The position numbers and the translations under genes are program-made. The notes under the pieces were generated by a model, which was given only the letters and a program-made list of their open reading frames with translations, had not been told where the DNA came from and ran no database searches. From positions 62,001 through 126,000 of the forward strand of contig CANQIB010000004.1 of assembly GCA_947623915.1 (NCBI GenBank): DNA of 64,000 bases. Reading direction: 5' to 3'. Positions 27,239 to 36,676 of this stretch are shown here, piece by piece. The DNA comes from an uncultured Ruminiclostridium sp. (GTDB taxonomy: Bacteria; Bacillota; Clostridia; Oscillospirales; Ruminococcaceae). How positions within the stretch are numbered: the stretch's first letter is position 1; every line of letters starts with the position of its first letter.

Positions 27239-28600
27239 ATGAAAAAAACCGCAGCCGAAGCGGAACAGCTTCTTCCCCAAAGCAAGGCAAGGGAAAAGCT
27301 GCTCTCCCTATTCGACGAAAACAGCTTTGCCGAGTTGGGCAAATATGCTTCCAAGGACGGTAAAAGCACCGCAGTTATCTGCGGATACGGTACGGTAAAC
27401 GGACAAAAAGCGTATGCTTACGCTCAGGACTCCGAGATAAACGGCGGAGCGATGACGCTCAGCGCGGCAAAAAAGCTGACGCGTCTGTACGAGCTTGCCG
27501 GAAAGAACGGCGTTCCCGTAGTAGGAATATTCGATTCAAAAGGAGCGGATATAAGCGAGGGCATGAAGGTGCTGGACGCATATTCCCAAATCGCGTCGGC
27601 AAGCGCCGCGCTCTCAGGCGTAGTGCCGCAGATAGCCGTTATAGACGGCGTATGCGCGGGCAGCGCCGCAATGACCGCATGCATGGCGGACATCGTGATA
27701 ATGACCAAGCGCTCGGAAATGTTCATGACCGCGCCTTTTCTTGCGGATGACGCAGCCGACGCGGGGAAAGCCGAAAGCGCCATGCGCGCAGGTATGGCGT
27801 CGGTGATAGCGGAGGATACCGAGGACGCTTTGGAAAAGGTCGGTATCTTGCTCGGACTGCTCCCCGCAAACAACCTGTCCTGCGCTTATTTTGACTGCGA
27901 CGACGCCGATAACGGCGCGCAGGTCACCGCTCAGATGAAAGGCATGGAGCTTGTGGAAGCGGTAGCGGACTCAAACAGCACGGCGGAGCTTTGCAAGGGG
28001 TTCGGCGATTCGGCCGTGACGGCGCTCGGCAGCGTCGCGGGGCATACCGTGGGCTTTATCGCGGCGGACGGCGGCGAACGCCTTTCCCGAAACGACAGCG
28101 CCAAGATAGCGCGGTTCGTGGGATTTTGCGACGCTTTCTCCGTTCCGATGATAACCTTTATAAATACCGAAGGCTTTGCTTTGTCCGGCTGTGACGAGCT
28201 TGCCGGAGCGGTCAGAGATAACGCGAAGCTGACGCAGATATACTCCTCGGCAACCGCCGCAAAGATAAACGTCATAACCGGCAAGGCTTACGGCAGCGCT
28301 TATGTGGCGTTTTCCGACAGCGACGTGACCGTTGCGTGGGACAGCGCGACTATCGCTCCCGCCGCTCCCGAAGCCGCGGTGACGTTTTTGCAGGGCGCGG
28401 CGGCTCCCGAAGAAACGGCACAGCGCGTCGCACTTTACGAGGAAAACGACGCAAGCCCGTTTACCGCGGCGGCCGACGGATATGTGGACAGCGTTATCGC
28501 GCCGGAAGATACAAGGCGCACGCTGGCAGAGATAGTGGAGATGCTTTCCGACAAGAGAGCGCCCTCACCCGCAAGGAAACATATCAATTTTGTATATTAA
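27239..28600 (+). CDS. Divergent acyl-CoA carboxyltransferase subunit (12S/MmdA-like)
   Basis: 453-residue crotonase-fold carboxyltransferase related to the methylmalonyl-CoA decarboxylase alpha and transcarboxylase 12S subunits, but shorter than the usual about 510. Recognisable blocks: ICGYGTVNGQKAYAYAQD, VVGIFDSKGADISEG, PQIAVIDGVCAGSAA, and in the second half FINTEGFALSG with NVITGKAYGSAYVAF. Two oxyanion-type motifs depart from the family (SGGARIQEG is SKGADISEG; CAGGA is CAGSA), so activity or substrate may differ. Followed closely by a biotin carrier and an OadA-like subunit. AAGGAATGAAAGGTAA precedes the ATG. Confidence 0.82.
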   Translation: MKKTAAEAEQLLPQSKAREKLLSLFDENSFAELGKYASKDGKSTAVICGYGTVNGQKAYAYAQDSEINGGAMTLSAAKKLTRLYELAGKNGVPVVGIFDSKGADISEGMKVLDAYSQIASASAALSGVVPQIAVIDGVCAGSAAMTACMADIVIMTKRSEMFMTAPFLADDAADAGKAESAMRAGMASVIAEDTEDALEKVGILLGLLPANNLSCAYFDCDDADNGAQVTAQMKGMELVEAVADSNSTAELCKGFGDSAVTALGSVAGHTVGFIAADGGERLSRNDSAKIARFVGFCDAFSVPMITFINTEGFALSGCDELAGAVRDNAKLTQIYSSATAAKINVITGKAYGSAYVAFSDSDVTVAWDSATIAPAAPEAAVTFLQGAAAPEETAQRVALYEENDASPFTAAADGYVDSVIAPEDTRRTLAEIVEMLSDKRAPSPARKHINFVY

Positions 28601-28621
28601 ATGAGAGGAAGGCTTTAAAAT

Positions 28622-28987
28622 ATGAAAAAGTACAACATTACCGTGAACGGAACGGCATACGATGTTACCGTTGAGGAAGCGGGAGAGACCGCTTCTGCGT
28701 CCGCAGCCGCACCCGCTCCCGCGGCGGCTCCCAAGCCCGCCGCTAAGCCCGCGCCGTCCGGCGCGCAGGGCGGAGTTAAAGTCACCGCGCCCATGCCCGG
28801 CACTATCGTCGACGTAAAGCTCGCTCCCGGCGCAAAGGTATCCAACGGTACGGTCATCGCGATACTTGAGGCTATGAAGATGGAAAACGATATAGTTGCA
28901 AGCTGCGACGGAACGCTTGCTACCGTCAACGTCACCAAAGGTCAGTCGGTGGAAACCGGCGCGCTTATCGCTACGATAAACGCATAA
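28622..28987 (+). CDS. Biotin carboxyl carrier protein
   Basis: 121-residue carrier for CO2 on biotin. Three parts: a short N-terminal strand region, an Ala/Pro linker (about 28-47), and a biotinyl domain with the attachment motif EAMKMEN, biotin on Lys86. The linker and small size match the 1.3S transcarboxylase or decarboxylase gamma/delta type. GAGGAAGG precedes the ATG; it stands 21 bp after the carboxyltransferase and 18 bp before the OadA-like gene. Confidence 0.93.
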   Translation: MKKYNITVNGTAYDVTVEEAGETASASAAAPAPAAAPKPAAKPAPSGAQGGVKVTAPMPGTIVDVKLAPGAKVSNGTVIAILEAMKMENDIVASCDGTLATVNVTKGQSVETGALIATINA

Positions 28988-29005
28988 GGCGAAAGGACGG
29001 TATCT

Positions 29006-30403
29006 ATGGCAAAAGTAAAGATCACCGAAACGGTGCTGCGCGACGCGCACCAGTCGCTGTTCGCTACCCGTATGTCCATGGAGGATATGCTCCCCGCTCT
29101 GCCGCTTATGGATAAAATAGGCTTTTATTCGGTGGAATGTTGGGGCGGCGCGACCTTTGACGCGTGCCTGCGTTTTCTTAACGAAGACCCGTGGGAAAGG
29201 CTCAGGATATTAAGGCGCGAGATGCCGCACGCCAAGCTGCAAATGCTGTTCAGAGGGCAGAATATGCTCGGCTACCGTCATTATGCCGACGACGTACTGG
29301 AATATTTCGTACAGAAATCGGTCGCGAACGGGATAGACATAATAAGGATATTTGACGCGCTGAACGATATAAGAAACCTTGAGACCGCCGTAAAAGCGGC
29401 AAAGAAGGAGGGCGCGCACGCCCAGATAGCTATTTCCTACACGCTCGGAGAGGTGTTCACCGAGGATTATTTCGTCGATTACGCCAAGCGCATCGAGGAG
29501 GCGGGCGCAGATTCCATCTGCATAAAGGACATGGCGGCGCTGCTCACTCCCTATGCGGCAGAAAGCCTTGTAAAGGCGCTTAAATCCGCGGTAAGCATAC
29601 CGATACAGCTCCACACCCACAGCACCTCCGGCTTGTCGTCGATGTGCCTGTTAAAGGCCATCGAGGCGGGTGTCGATATGATAGACACCGCTTTGTCGCC
29701 GCTGGCGCTCGGCACTTCGCATACGCCTACCGAGTCCATGGTAGCGGCGCTCCAAGGCACGGAATATGATACGGGACTGGATCTTGTACAGCTCCAGGAG
29801 CTGAGAGCGTATTTCATGACGGTCCGTCAAAAATACATCGCGAACGGACTGCTCGATCCCAAAATGCTTGCGGCGGACGCAAACGCGCTGATATATCAGG
29901 TTCCGGGCGGAATGTTGTCAAATCTTCTGTCACAGCTCAAGCAGGCGGGCAAATCCGACAAGTTTGAGGAAGTGCTGAAAGAGGTTCCGAGAGTAAGAGC
30001 GGACGCGGGCTATCCTCCGCTGGTAACGCCTACCTCCCAGATAGTCGGTACGCAGGCGGTGTTCAACGTTATCACCGGCGAACGCTACAAAATGGTGACC
30101 AAGGAATTTAAGGACATCGTAAAGGGCAATTACGGCAGGACTCCCGTCCCGATAGATCCTGAGTTCAGAAAAAAGATACTCGGCGACGAGCAGCCTATAG
30201 ACTGCCGTCCGGCAGACCTTATCGAGCCGGAGCTTGAAAAGCTGAAAGCGGAGGCTGCCAAGTGGACGCAGCAGGAAGAGGACGTGCTGAGCTACGCCAT
30301 GTTTGGTCAGGTCGCGGAGAAATTCTTTGAAAAGCGCAGGTTCAAGCAGCTTGCGATAGACGCGGACCATGCCGATAAGGAAAACAAGGTAATGCCTGTT
30401 TGA
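29006..30403 (+). CDS. oadA: Oxaloacetate decarboxylase alpha/transcarboxylase 5S-type subunit
   Basis: 465-residue TIM-barrel carboxyltransferase of the pyruvate carboxylase B/OadA family: TETVLRDAHQSLFATRM, ECWGGATFDACLRFL, LFRGQNMLGYRHY, DALND, CIKDMAALLTP and HTHSTSGLSSMC, which carry the metal ligands and the catalytic lysine region. It lacks an attached biotin domain, which is supplied by the gene before. It transfers CO2 between oxaloacetate/pyruvate and biotin. With the carboxyltransferase it would form a transcarboxylase. No beta (Na+ pump) subunit is present. An intrinsic terminator follows. Confidence 0.9.
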   Translation: MAKVKITETVLRDAHQSLFATRMSMEDMLPALPLMDKIGFYSVECWGGATFDACLRFLNEDPWERLRILRREMPHAKLQMLFRGQNMLGYRHYADDVLEYFVQKSVANGIDIIRIFDALNDIRNLETAVKAAKKEGAHAQIAISYTLGEVFTEDYFVDYAKRIEEAGADSICIKDMAALLTPYAAESLVKALKSAVSIPIQLHTHSTSGLSSMCLLKAIEAGVDMIDTALSPLALGTSHTPTESMVAALQGTEYDTGLDLVQLQELRAYFMTVRQKYIANGLLDPKMLAADANALIYQVPGGMLSNLLSQLKQAGKSDKFEEVLKEVPRVRADAGYPPLVTPTSQIVGTQAVFNVITGERYKMVTKEFKDIVKGNYGRTPVPIDPEFRKKILGDEQPIDCRPADLIEPELEKLKAEAAKWTQQEEDVLSYAMFGQVAEKFFEKRRFKQLAIDADHADKENKVMPV

Positions 30404-30421
30404 TTTTGGCAAAATATTTAC

Positions 30422-30450
30422 AAGGAGGGCTTTTTGTCCTCCTTTTTTAT
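30422..30450 (+). terminator. Intrinsic terminator after the carboxyltransferase operon
   Basis: AAGGAGG pairs with CCTCCTT (extended by C-G and G-T), with a loop of T residues and a following run TTTTAT. It stands about 20 bases after the oadA stop. Confidence 0.85.
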
Positions 30451-30499
30451 GTTCTGAAACGCTTTATCTGTATCTGTTCGGCGGAGGCGTATTTTCCTC

Positions 30500-30528
30500 T
30501 TGATTTTCCTTGCGTTTTGGTGTATTAT
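30500..30528 (+). promoter_or_regulatory. Promoter for cheA-cheW-cheR
   Basis: TTGATT (30500-30505), a 17-bp spacer and TATTAT (30523-30528), about 100 bases before cheA. A sigma-A type promoter; I saw no sigma-D (flagellar) motif. Confidence 0.65.
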
Positions 30529-30625
30529 AGTATTGTAGACTTCAGGCGTTTAGAAACGAACGCCGCGTCAGAAAATTCGGAGCCTGCGGCGGCAAAACGC
30601 CGCGGGAACGGAAAGGCGGAGCAGT

Positions 30626-32689
30626 ATGGCGAAGATAGAGCCGGGCATGGAATCCATGCTGGATATGTATATATTTGAAACAAGCTCGCTGCTGGAGCAG
30701 CTCGACGAAATACTTATACGCACCGAAAGCGCTAACGCGTTCATCGAAGAGGATATAAACGAAGTTTTTCGCATAATGCACACGATAAAAGGCTCGTCCG
30801 CCATGATGGGCTTTGACAACCTGCAAAAGATAGCGCATAAGGGCGAGGATCTGTTCTTTATAATCCGTGAAAAGCCGGAGCTGGTAAAGGACGCGCATTT
30901 CGTATATGAGCTTATCTTCACCGTTTCCGACCTTTATAAGGCGGAGATAGAGATAATACAGGCAAGCCCTGAGGACTTCGAGCCTACCGATTTTTCGGAT
31001 ATCATCGCGCGGCTGGAGGACGCCGCAAAGCAGCTAAAAAGCATGGAGGATACGGGCGGACAAACTTCCGTTCAGCCTAACAAAGGCGCGGAGCAGCTTC
31101 CGCGGGAAAGCTCCGCCGAGGGCGCAATGACCGTAAGAGTGCGGTTTGAGGCGGGCTGCGGTATGGAAAATCTGCGCGCGTTTTTACTGCTCAATAAAAT
31201 CAAGGACGACGCAGAGATACTTGCGTGCGTTCCGCCGGATGTTGAAACAAATTCCGACACCTCGGCTTACATAATAGAAAACGGCTTTATTATCGTTTTC
31301 AAAGCCGTAGAGGTCACAAACGAAGATATACTCGCGGTGATAGGGGACGCGGTAAACGTCGAGTCCTATGAGGCGATAAACCTGCCCAAGCCGGAGGAGA
31401 AGGCGGAAAAAGAGGCTGAAAAGCCCACGCCGCTCCCGACCGAGCCTACAGCCGAAAAAAGCGCCGCGCGCAAAAAAGACGAGGAGATAAAAAAGGCGGC
31501 GGGCAGCGGGCAAAAGCAAAGCCTTATCAGCGTGAACCTCGCCAAGCTGGATCTGCTGCATGATATAGTCGGCGAGATAATAACTACCGAATCCATGGTA
31601 ATATCCAACCCCGATCTGGACGGGCTTAAACTGGAGAGCTTTTCAAAAGCGGCAAGGCAGCTCAGAAAGCTGACCGATGAACTTCAGGACACCGTTATGT
31701 CTATAAGAATGGTGCCGCTTGCGGGAGCGTTCCAAAAAATGGGACGTATCGTGCGGGATATGAAAGTAAAGCTGAATAAGAACGCCGAGCTGGTACTTGA
31801 GGGCGAGAACACCGAAGTGGACAAGAGTATAGTGGATATGCTCAACGACCCGCTTATGCACTTGGTAAGAAACTGCATGGACCACGGGATAGAAAACACT
31901 GCCGAGGAGCGCGAGGCGCTGGGGAAACCCGCCGTGGCTCAAGTCAAGCTGTCCGCGCGCAACTCCTCCGGCGAGGTCATCATCACCGTAAGCGACGACG
32001 GCGCGGGGATAAACAAGGAAAAGGTGCTTGCCAAGGCGCAAAAGAACGGGATATTGACCCGCCCCGCCGAGGATTACAGCGCAAAAGAGATACTTAATAT
32101 AATACTGCTGCCCGGCTTTTCCACCAACGAGAGCGTGACCGAATATTCCGGCAGAGGCGTGGGAATGGACGTGGTAAAGAGCAACATCGAGCAGATAGGC
32201 GGTTCTCTCACCGTGGAAAGCGAGGAGGGAAAGGGAACTTCGTTCATAATCAAGATACCGCTCACTCTCGCCATAGTGGACGGCATGAAGCTGAAAGTCG
32301 GCGTGACCGTGTTCACTATCCCGATTTCTTCGGTAAGAGAGAGCTTTATCGTGGGCGAAAATCGGCTCATCACCGACACCGAGGGCGCGGAGATGATAAT
32401 GCTGCGCGGAGTGTGCTATCCTGTTCTCAGACTGCACAAAAAATTCAATATAAAAACAGACGTGACCGAGCTTAAAGACGGGATAATGCTGATAGTAAGA
32501 GCGGGCGAAAACGACATATGCCTGTTCGCGGATAAGCTGATAGGCGAACAGCCCGTGGTGGTAAAGCCGTTCCCGAAATTCCTGAGCCATTGGAACATCA
32601 AGCAGGAGGGTCTGTCGGGCTGTACCATTATGGGCGACGGCACCATTTCGCTGATAATCGACGCAAACAATCTTATCAATACCGACTGA
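30626..32689 (+). CDS. cheA: Chemotaxis histidine kinase CheA
   Basis: 687-residue receptor-coupled kinase. Domains in order: Hpt phosphotransfer (about 1-110, phosphorylated His52 in HTIKGSSAMMG), a CheY/CheB-binding or linker part (about 170-260), a Glu/Pro/Ala linker, dimerisation (about 295-360), HATPase (about 360-545: NDPLMHLVRNCMDHGIE, VSDDGAGI, GRGVGMDVVKSNIEQIGG) and CheW-like (about 550-687). It passes phosphate to a response regulator that is not in this window. GGAAAGGCGGAG precedes the ATG. First of three chemotaxis genes. Confidence 0.95.
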   Translation: MAKIEPGMESMLDMYIFETSSLLEQLDEILIRTESANAFIEEDINEVFRIMHTIKGSSAMMGFDNLQKIAHKGEDLFFIIREKPELVKDAHFVYELIFTVSDLYKAEIEIIQASPEDFEPTDFSDIIARLEDAAKQLKSMEDTGGQTSVQPNKGAEQLPRESSAEGAMTVRVRFEAGCGMENLRAFLLLNKIKDDAEILACVPPDVETNSDTSAYIIENGFIIVFKAVEVTNEDILAVIGDAVNVESYEAINLPKPEEKAEKEAEKPTPLPTEPTAEKSAARKKDEEIKKAAGSGQKQSLISVNLAKLDLLHDIVGEIITTESMVISNPDLDGLKLESFSKAARQLRKLTDELQDTVMSIRMVPLAGAFQKMGRIVRDMKVKLNKNAELVLEGENTEVDKSIVDMLNDPLMHLVRNCMDHGIENTAEEREALGKPAVAQVKLSARNSSGEVIITVSDDGAGINKEKVLAKAQKNGILTRPAEDYSAKEILNIILLPGFSTNESVTEYSGRGVGMDVVKSNIEQIGGSLTVESEEGKGTSFIIKIPLTLAIVDGMKLKVGVTVFTIPISSVRESFIVGENRLITDTEGAEMIMLRGVCYPVLRLHKKFNIKTDVTELKDGIMLIVRAGENDICLFADKLIGEQPVVVKPFPKFLSHWNIKQEGLSGCTIMGDGTISLIIDANNLINTD

Positions 32690-32706
32690 GGCGTTTGGGA
32701 GGAAAT

Positions 32707-33237
32707 ATGATGACCGACAACAATGAAAAGGATACCTTTGAAGAACTGTTGGATCTGAGAATGAAAGCGCAGCTTGCGAGCCAAAACGACGACGACAGGG
32801 AAATAGCAAAGGTGCTTACCTTTAACGTGGCGGAGCAGGTATACGCCATAGAGATACAGTATGTGACCGAGATAATCGAGATACCGCATATCACCGCGGT
32901 ACCCGCCGTTCCCGACTACATAACGGGGATAATCAACGTAAGGAGCAAGGTCATACCCGTGATGAATATAAGGCTGCGTTTCGGAAAAGACGAGATAGCC
33001 GCCGACGACCGCACCTGCGTAATTATAGTGAACGACGGCGACGTTTCGGTAGGGCTTATAGCGGACAGCGTATCGGACGTGCTTTCGGTCAGAGAGAGCA
33101 ACCGCTCCGAAACGCCGGACGCGATGAATGTAAATTCCGACAAATTCATCAAATACATAGTGGAGAACGCCGACGGCGTAAAGCTGGTGCTGGATATAAA
33201 AAAGCTGCTTGGCAGCGAAGATGAAAAAGAAATCTGA
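32707..33237 (+). CDS. cheW: Chemotaxis coupling protein CheW
   Basis: About 176-residue scaffold that links receptors to CheA. The core has VLTFNVAEQVYAIEIQYVTEI, TAVPAVPDYITGIINVRSK (family signature) and VGLIADSVSDVL. An unusual acidic N-terminal extension of about 30 residues precedes it. Two ATGs are adjacent (32707 and 32710); GGAGG at 32698-32702 gives the better spacing (seven bases) to the second. It begins 17 bp after cheA. Confidence 0.93.
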   Translation: MMTDNNEKDTFEELLDLRMKAQLASQNDDDREIAKVLTFNVAEQVYAIEIQYVTEIIEIPHITAVPAVPDYITGIINVRSKVIPVMNIRLRFGKDEIAADDRTCVIIVNDGDVSVGLIADSVSDVLSVRESNRSETPDAMNVNSDKFIKYIVENADGVKLVLDIKKLLGSEDEKEI

Positions 33238-33256
33238 ATACGGGAACGGTGGATAA

Positions 33257-34081
33257 GTGTTAAGAATAGACGACGGCGATTTTTTAAAGCTGATCAGTTA
33301 TATAAAGGAGCAGTACGGAATAAACCTTTACGGCAAGCGTACCTTGGTGGAGAGCAGGCTGAGCGGTATGATGACCCGCCGCGGGTTTAAAAATTACAGC
33401 GATTATCTTAAATATTGTTTTTCCGATGTGAGCGGCGGCGAGATGAGACTGCTGGTAAACGCTCTCACTACCAACCACACGTTTTTTATGCGCGAGCCGG
33501 AGCATTTCATTTTTATGAGAGATACCGTACTTCCTTATCTTAAAGAGAAAAACGGCGCGGGGCGCAGCATGAGGATATGGAGCGCGGCTTGCTCCAGCGG
33601 CGAGGAGCCGTATACCGCCGCAATATTTATCAGCGAATTTTTAAACCGCGAAAAACCCCTTTGGGATACCCGCATACTTGCAACGGACATTTCCGTAGGA
33701 ATGCTGTCGGCGGCTCAAAAGGGGATATATCCCAAGAAAAGCGCCGAGCTGCTGCCGGCGGGACTGCTGGCGAAATATTTTACCTCGGTGGACGGGGAGC
33801 ATATAAAAATTTCCGCCGATATCCGCAAAGAGGTAATTTTCAAAGAGTTCAACCTCATGGACGCAATACCGTTTAAAAAAGCGCCGTTCGACATTATTTT
33901 CTGCCGCAACGTGATGATATATTTTGAAAACGACGTTAAGGCAGGACTGCTTGAACGGCTGTACAACGTTCTTGCTCCGGGAGGATATCTTTTCATAGGA
34001 CATTCGGAAAGTATGCCGCGCAGCGTTCGGCTGTTTGAAAACGCGGCTCCGGCGGTCTATCGGAGACCGCTGAACGGTTGA
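33257..34081 (+). CDS. cheR: Chemotaxis protein methyltransferase CheR
   Basis: Uses S-adenosylmethionine to methylate receptor glutamates. 274 residues: N-terminal helical domain (KLISYIKEQYGINLYGKR), TTNHTFFMREPEHF, the SAM-binding motif IWSAACSSGEEPYTAAI, then DIIFCRNVMIYF and LAPGGYLFIGHSE. GTG start at 33257, with a GGTGG sequence six bases before. It follows cheW by 19 bp. No cheB or receptor gene is present here. Confidence 0.94.
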   Translation: MLRIDDGDFLKLISYIKEQYGINLYGKRTLVESRLSGMMTRRGFKNYSDYLKYCFSDVSGGEMRLLVNALTTNHTFFMREPEHFIFMRDTVLPYLKEKNGAGRSMRIWSAACSSGEEPYTAAIFISEFLNREKPLWDTRILATDISVGMLSAAQKGIYPKKSAELLPAGLLAKYFTSVDGEHIKISADIRKEVIFKEFNLMDAIPFKKAPFDIIFCRNVMIYFENDVKAGLLERLYNVLAPGGYLFIGHSESMPRSVRLFENAAPAVYRRPLNG

Positions 34082-34129
34082 AATGTTTTTGCATTTAAAT
34101 AAAACACTTTCTTTGAAAGGGGAATCATT

Positions 34130-36622
34130 ATGTCAGTTATCAAAAAGCTGTCCGTGGCGGGAGCGTCGCTCGCGGTGATGTTCGTCGCTCTGTTCCTGCT
34201 TGCGGGACTGCCCTCGCAGACCGCTTCGGCGGCGTCGGCAAAGACCGCAAAGCAAATAACCGCCGAAATGGGAGCAGGCTGGAATTTGGGCAATACGCTG
34301 GACGCTACCGGCGGCAGCGGACTTTCCAGCGAGACCTCCTGGGGCAATCCCAAGACCACCAAGGCTATGATAGACGCGGTGAAAAAAGAGGGCTTCAACA
34401 CCGTAAGAATACCCGTATCTTGGGGCAAACATACCTCCGGCTCGGATTTTAAGATAAATTCCGACTGGATGGCAAGGGTAAAGCAGGTAGTGGATTACTG
34501 TATCGACAACGATATGTATGTTATTTTGAACATACACCACGACACCGATAAAAAATACTACTATCCCAGCAGTGCGTACAAAACTCAGTCGCTGAACTTT
34601 ATCAGATCCATATGGAAACAGATAAGCACGGAGTTTAAAAACTACGACCAGCATTTGATATTTGAGACCATGAACGAGCCGAGGCTGGTAGGCACGGGCG
34701 ACGAATGGTGGTTTCCTGTGAATAACCCCAACAGCAACGTCAAGGATTCGATAAACATAATAAATCAGCTCAATCAGGCGGCGGTAGACGTGATAAGAGC
34801 AAGCGGCGGCAACAACGCGCAGCGCTGCATAATGGTGCCCGGCTACGGAGCGTCGATAGACGGCTGTGCAACCTCCGGCTTTAAGCTGCCGAACGATACC
34901 GTGAGCGACCGCCTTATCGTGTCGGTACACGCGTACACGCCGTATAATTTCTGCCTTAACGGCAGCGGCACGTCGGTATTTTCCTCCTCCCTCAAGAGCG
35001 AGGTTGACCAGCTTTTCAACACGCTGAACACAAAATATCTTTCCAAGAATATCCCCGTAGTCATCGGCGAGACCAGCGCGTCTAACAAGGGCAACAAAGC
35101 CGAAAGACTAAAGTGGGCGGAGTATTTCTGCGGAAAAGCGTCCAAACTGGGAGTGCCCTGCGTGCTGTGGGACAACAACGCCTACAACAACAGCGACAAG
35201 GGCGAGGCGCACGGACATTTGAACCGTAGCACCCTGAGTTGGTACGACAAGAGCTTTGTTGACAAAATAGTTTCATACTATCCCGTGATAAGCTATGACG
35301 ACGTGTCCTATGCGACCGTAGCGTCGATATCGGATAAGACCTACACCGGCTCGGCGATAAAGCCTGCCGTTACCGTAAAGCTGGGCGGCAAAACGCTTAA
35401 AAGCGGCACGGATTACACCGTTAAATACAGCGCCAACGTCAACGTCGGCACAGCCAAGATAGTTATAACCGGCAAGGGCGCGTATAAGGGCAGCAAGACA
35501 GTTACCTTTAAAATCGTTCCGAAAGCCGTCACGGGACTGAAGACGACGGGACGCAGCGCGTCGTCGCTTAAAATCAGCTGGACAAAAGCGGCGTCGGTAA
35601 ACGGCTATACGGTACAGATATACAAGGGCGGAAAATGGACCACGGCGGCTACCTTGAAGAGCGCTTCCACCGTGACTTGTACGGTCAACGGGCTGTCCGC
35701 GGGTACGGGTTATCAGCTCAGAGTACAGGCGTACAAGACCGTGAGCGGCAAGAATTACTACAGCGCCGCAAAGACTATCACCGCGTACACCTCACCCGCG
35801 GCGATCTCCTCCTTTACTTTGGCGTCACGCGGCGATAAATCATTAAAGCTGAGCTGGAAAAAGGTCGCGTCGGCGGGCGGCTATCTGCTGGAGCAATACA
35901 AAAGCGGAAAATGGGCGACCGTTGCGAATATCAAGAAGAACTCCACCGTGTCGTATACGGTGAGCGGACTGAAACAGGCTACACAGTACAAATTCAGGAT
36001 AAGAGCGTATAAGTCCACCTCGGACGGAACGCTGTACAGCGCGGTAAAGAGCCTGACAGGCTATACCGCTCCGAGTAAGGTGAGCGGATTTAAGCTGGCG
36101 GCGCGCGGAGCAGGCTCGCTGAAATTCAGCTGGAGCAAAAATTCCTCCGCGAACGGCTATCTTATCGAACGCGCAAAGGGCGGAAAATGGACGACCGTTG
36201 CAAATATCAGTAAAAACTCCACCGTTTCCTATACCGTTAAGGGACTCAGCCCCGTGACTTCCGAAAAATTCCGCATAAGAGCGTATAAGACCGTCGGAAA
36301 TACGAAAATATACAGCGCCGTGGTAAGCGGTACATATGTCACCGCGCCGACCAACGTCAGCGGATTTAAAGCGGCGTCCGTCGGCAAGAACACCATATCG
36401 CTCAAATGGCAGAAGAACAAGTACGCCGGCGGCTATCGGATAGAGTATTACAGCGCCGGAAAGTGGGTAAAGCTGTGTGATCGCTCCGCGTCCGCTACCT
36501 CCGTATCGCTTAAGAACATGACCTCCAAGCATCTGTATAAGTTCCGCATAAGAACTTACAAAAAGGTCGGCGGCACATACTATTTCAGCAGCGGCACTAC
36601 CTTGAATGTTACGACAAAATAA
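34130..36622 (+). CDS. Secreted GH5 endoglucanase with Ig-like and four Fn3 domains
   Basis: 830-residue extracellular cellulase. Signal peptide about 1-35 (hydrophobic run, ASA cleavage). GH5 catalytic domain about 40-385: MGAGWNLGNTLDA, VRIPVSWGKH, ILNIHHD; acid/base Glu183 in FETMNEP and nucleophile Glu314 in VVIGETSA. Residues about 393-462 form an Ig-like strand domain (ISDKTYTGSAIKPAVTVKL). Four Fn3 repeats of about 92 residues begin near 466, 558, 650 and 742, each with an SW/KW strand and a Y-x-F-R-I-R-A/T-Y ending. No dockerin or sorting signal, so it is probably freely secreted. AAAGGGGAA precedes the ATG, 48 bp after cheR. Confidence 0.93.
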   Translation: MSVIKKLSVAGASLAVMFVALFLLAGLPSQTASAASAKTAKQITAEMGAGWNLGNTLDATGGSGLSSETSWGNPKTTKAMIDAVKKEGFNTVRIPVSWGKHTSGSDFKINSDWMARVKQVVDYCIDNDMYVILNIHHDTDKKYYYPSSAYKTQSLNFIRSIWKQISTEFKNYDQHLIFETMNEPRLVGTGDEWWFPVNNPNSNVKDSINIINQLNQAAVDVIRASGGNNAQRCIMVPGYGASIDGCATSGFKLPNDTVSDRLIVSVHAYTPYNFCLNGSGTSVFSSSLKSEVDQLFNTLNTKYLSKNIPVVIGETSASNKGNKAERLKWAEYFCGKASKLGVPCVLWDNNAYNNSDKGEAHGHLNRSTLSWYDKSFVDKIVSYYPVISYDDVSYATVASISDKTYTGSAIKPAVTVKLGGKTLKSGTDYTVKYSANVNVGTAKIVITGKGAYKGSKTVTFKIVPKAVTGLKTTGRSASSLKISWTKAASVNGYTVQIYKGGKWTTAATLKSASTVTCTVNGLSAGTGYQLRVQAYKTVSGKNYYSAAKTITAYTSPAAISSFTLASRGDKSLKLSWKKVASAGGYLLEQYKSGKWATVANIKKNSTVSYTVSGLKQATQYKFRIRAYKSTSDGTLYSAVKSLTGYTAPSKVSGFKLAARGAGSLKFSWSKNSSANGYLIERAKGGKWTTVANISKNSTVSYTVKGLSPVTSEKFRIRAYKTVGNTKIYSAVVSGTYVTAPTNVSGFKAASVGKNTISLKWQKNKYAGGYRIEYYSAGKWVKLCDRSASATSVSLKNMTSKHLYKFRIRTYKKVGGTYYFSSGTTLNVTTK

Positions 36623-36629
36623 AACAACT

Positions 36630-36660
36630 AACCCCGTCAGTTCAAACTGACGGGGTTTAA
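36630..36660. terminator. Bidirectional terminator between the cellulase and the LCP-like gene
   Basis: AACCCCGTCAGT pairs with ACTGACGGGGTT around a four-base loop; A-rich on the left and T-containing on the right, between convergent genes. Confidence 0.8.
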
Positions 36661-36676
36661 GTTTATTATCAACAAA

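Noticed and set aside
31643..32809. Open frame of 388 codons on the - strand
   Set aside because: Antisense shadow of cheA; the sense gene has all kinase motifs.
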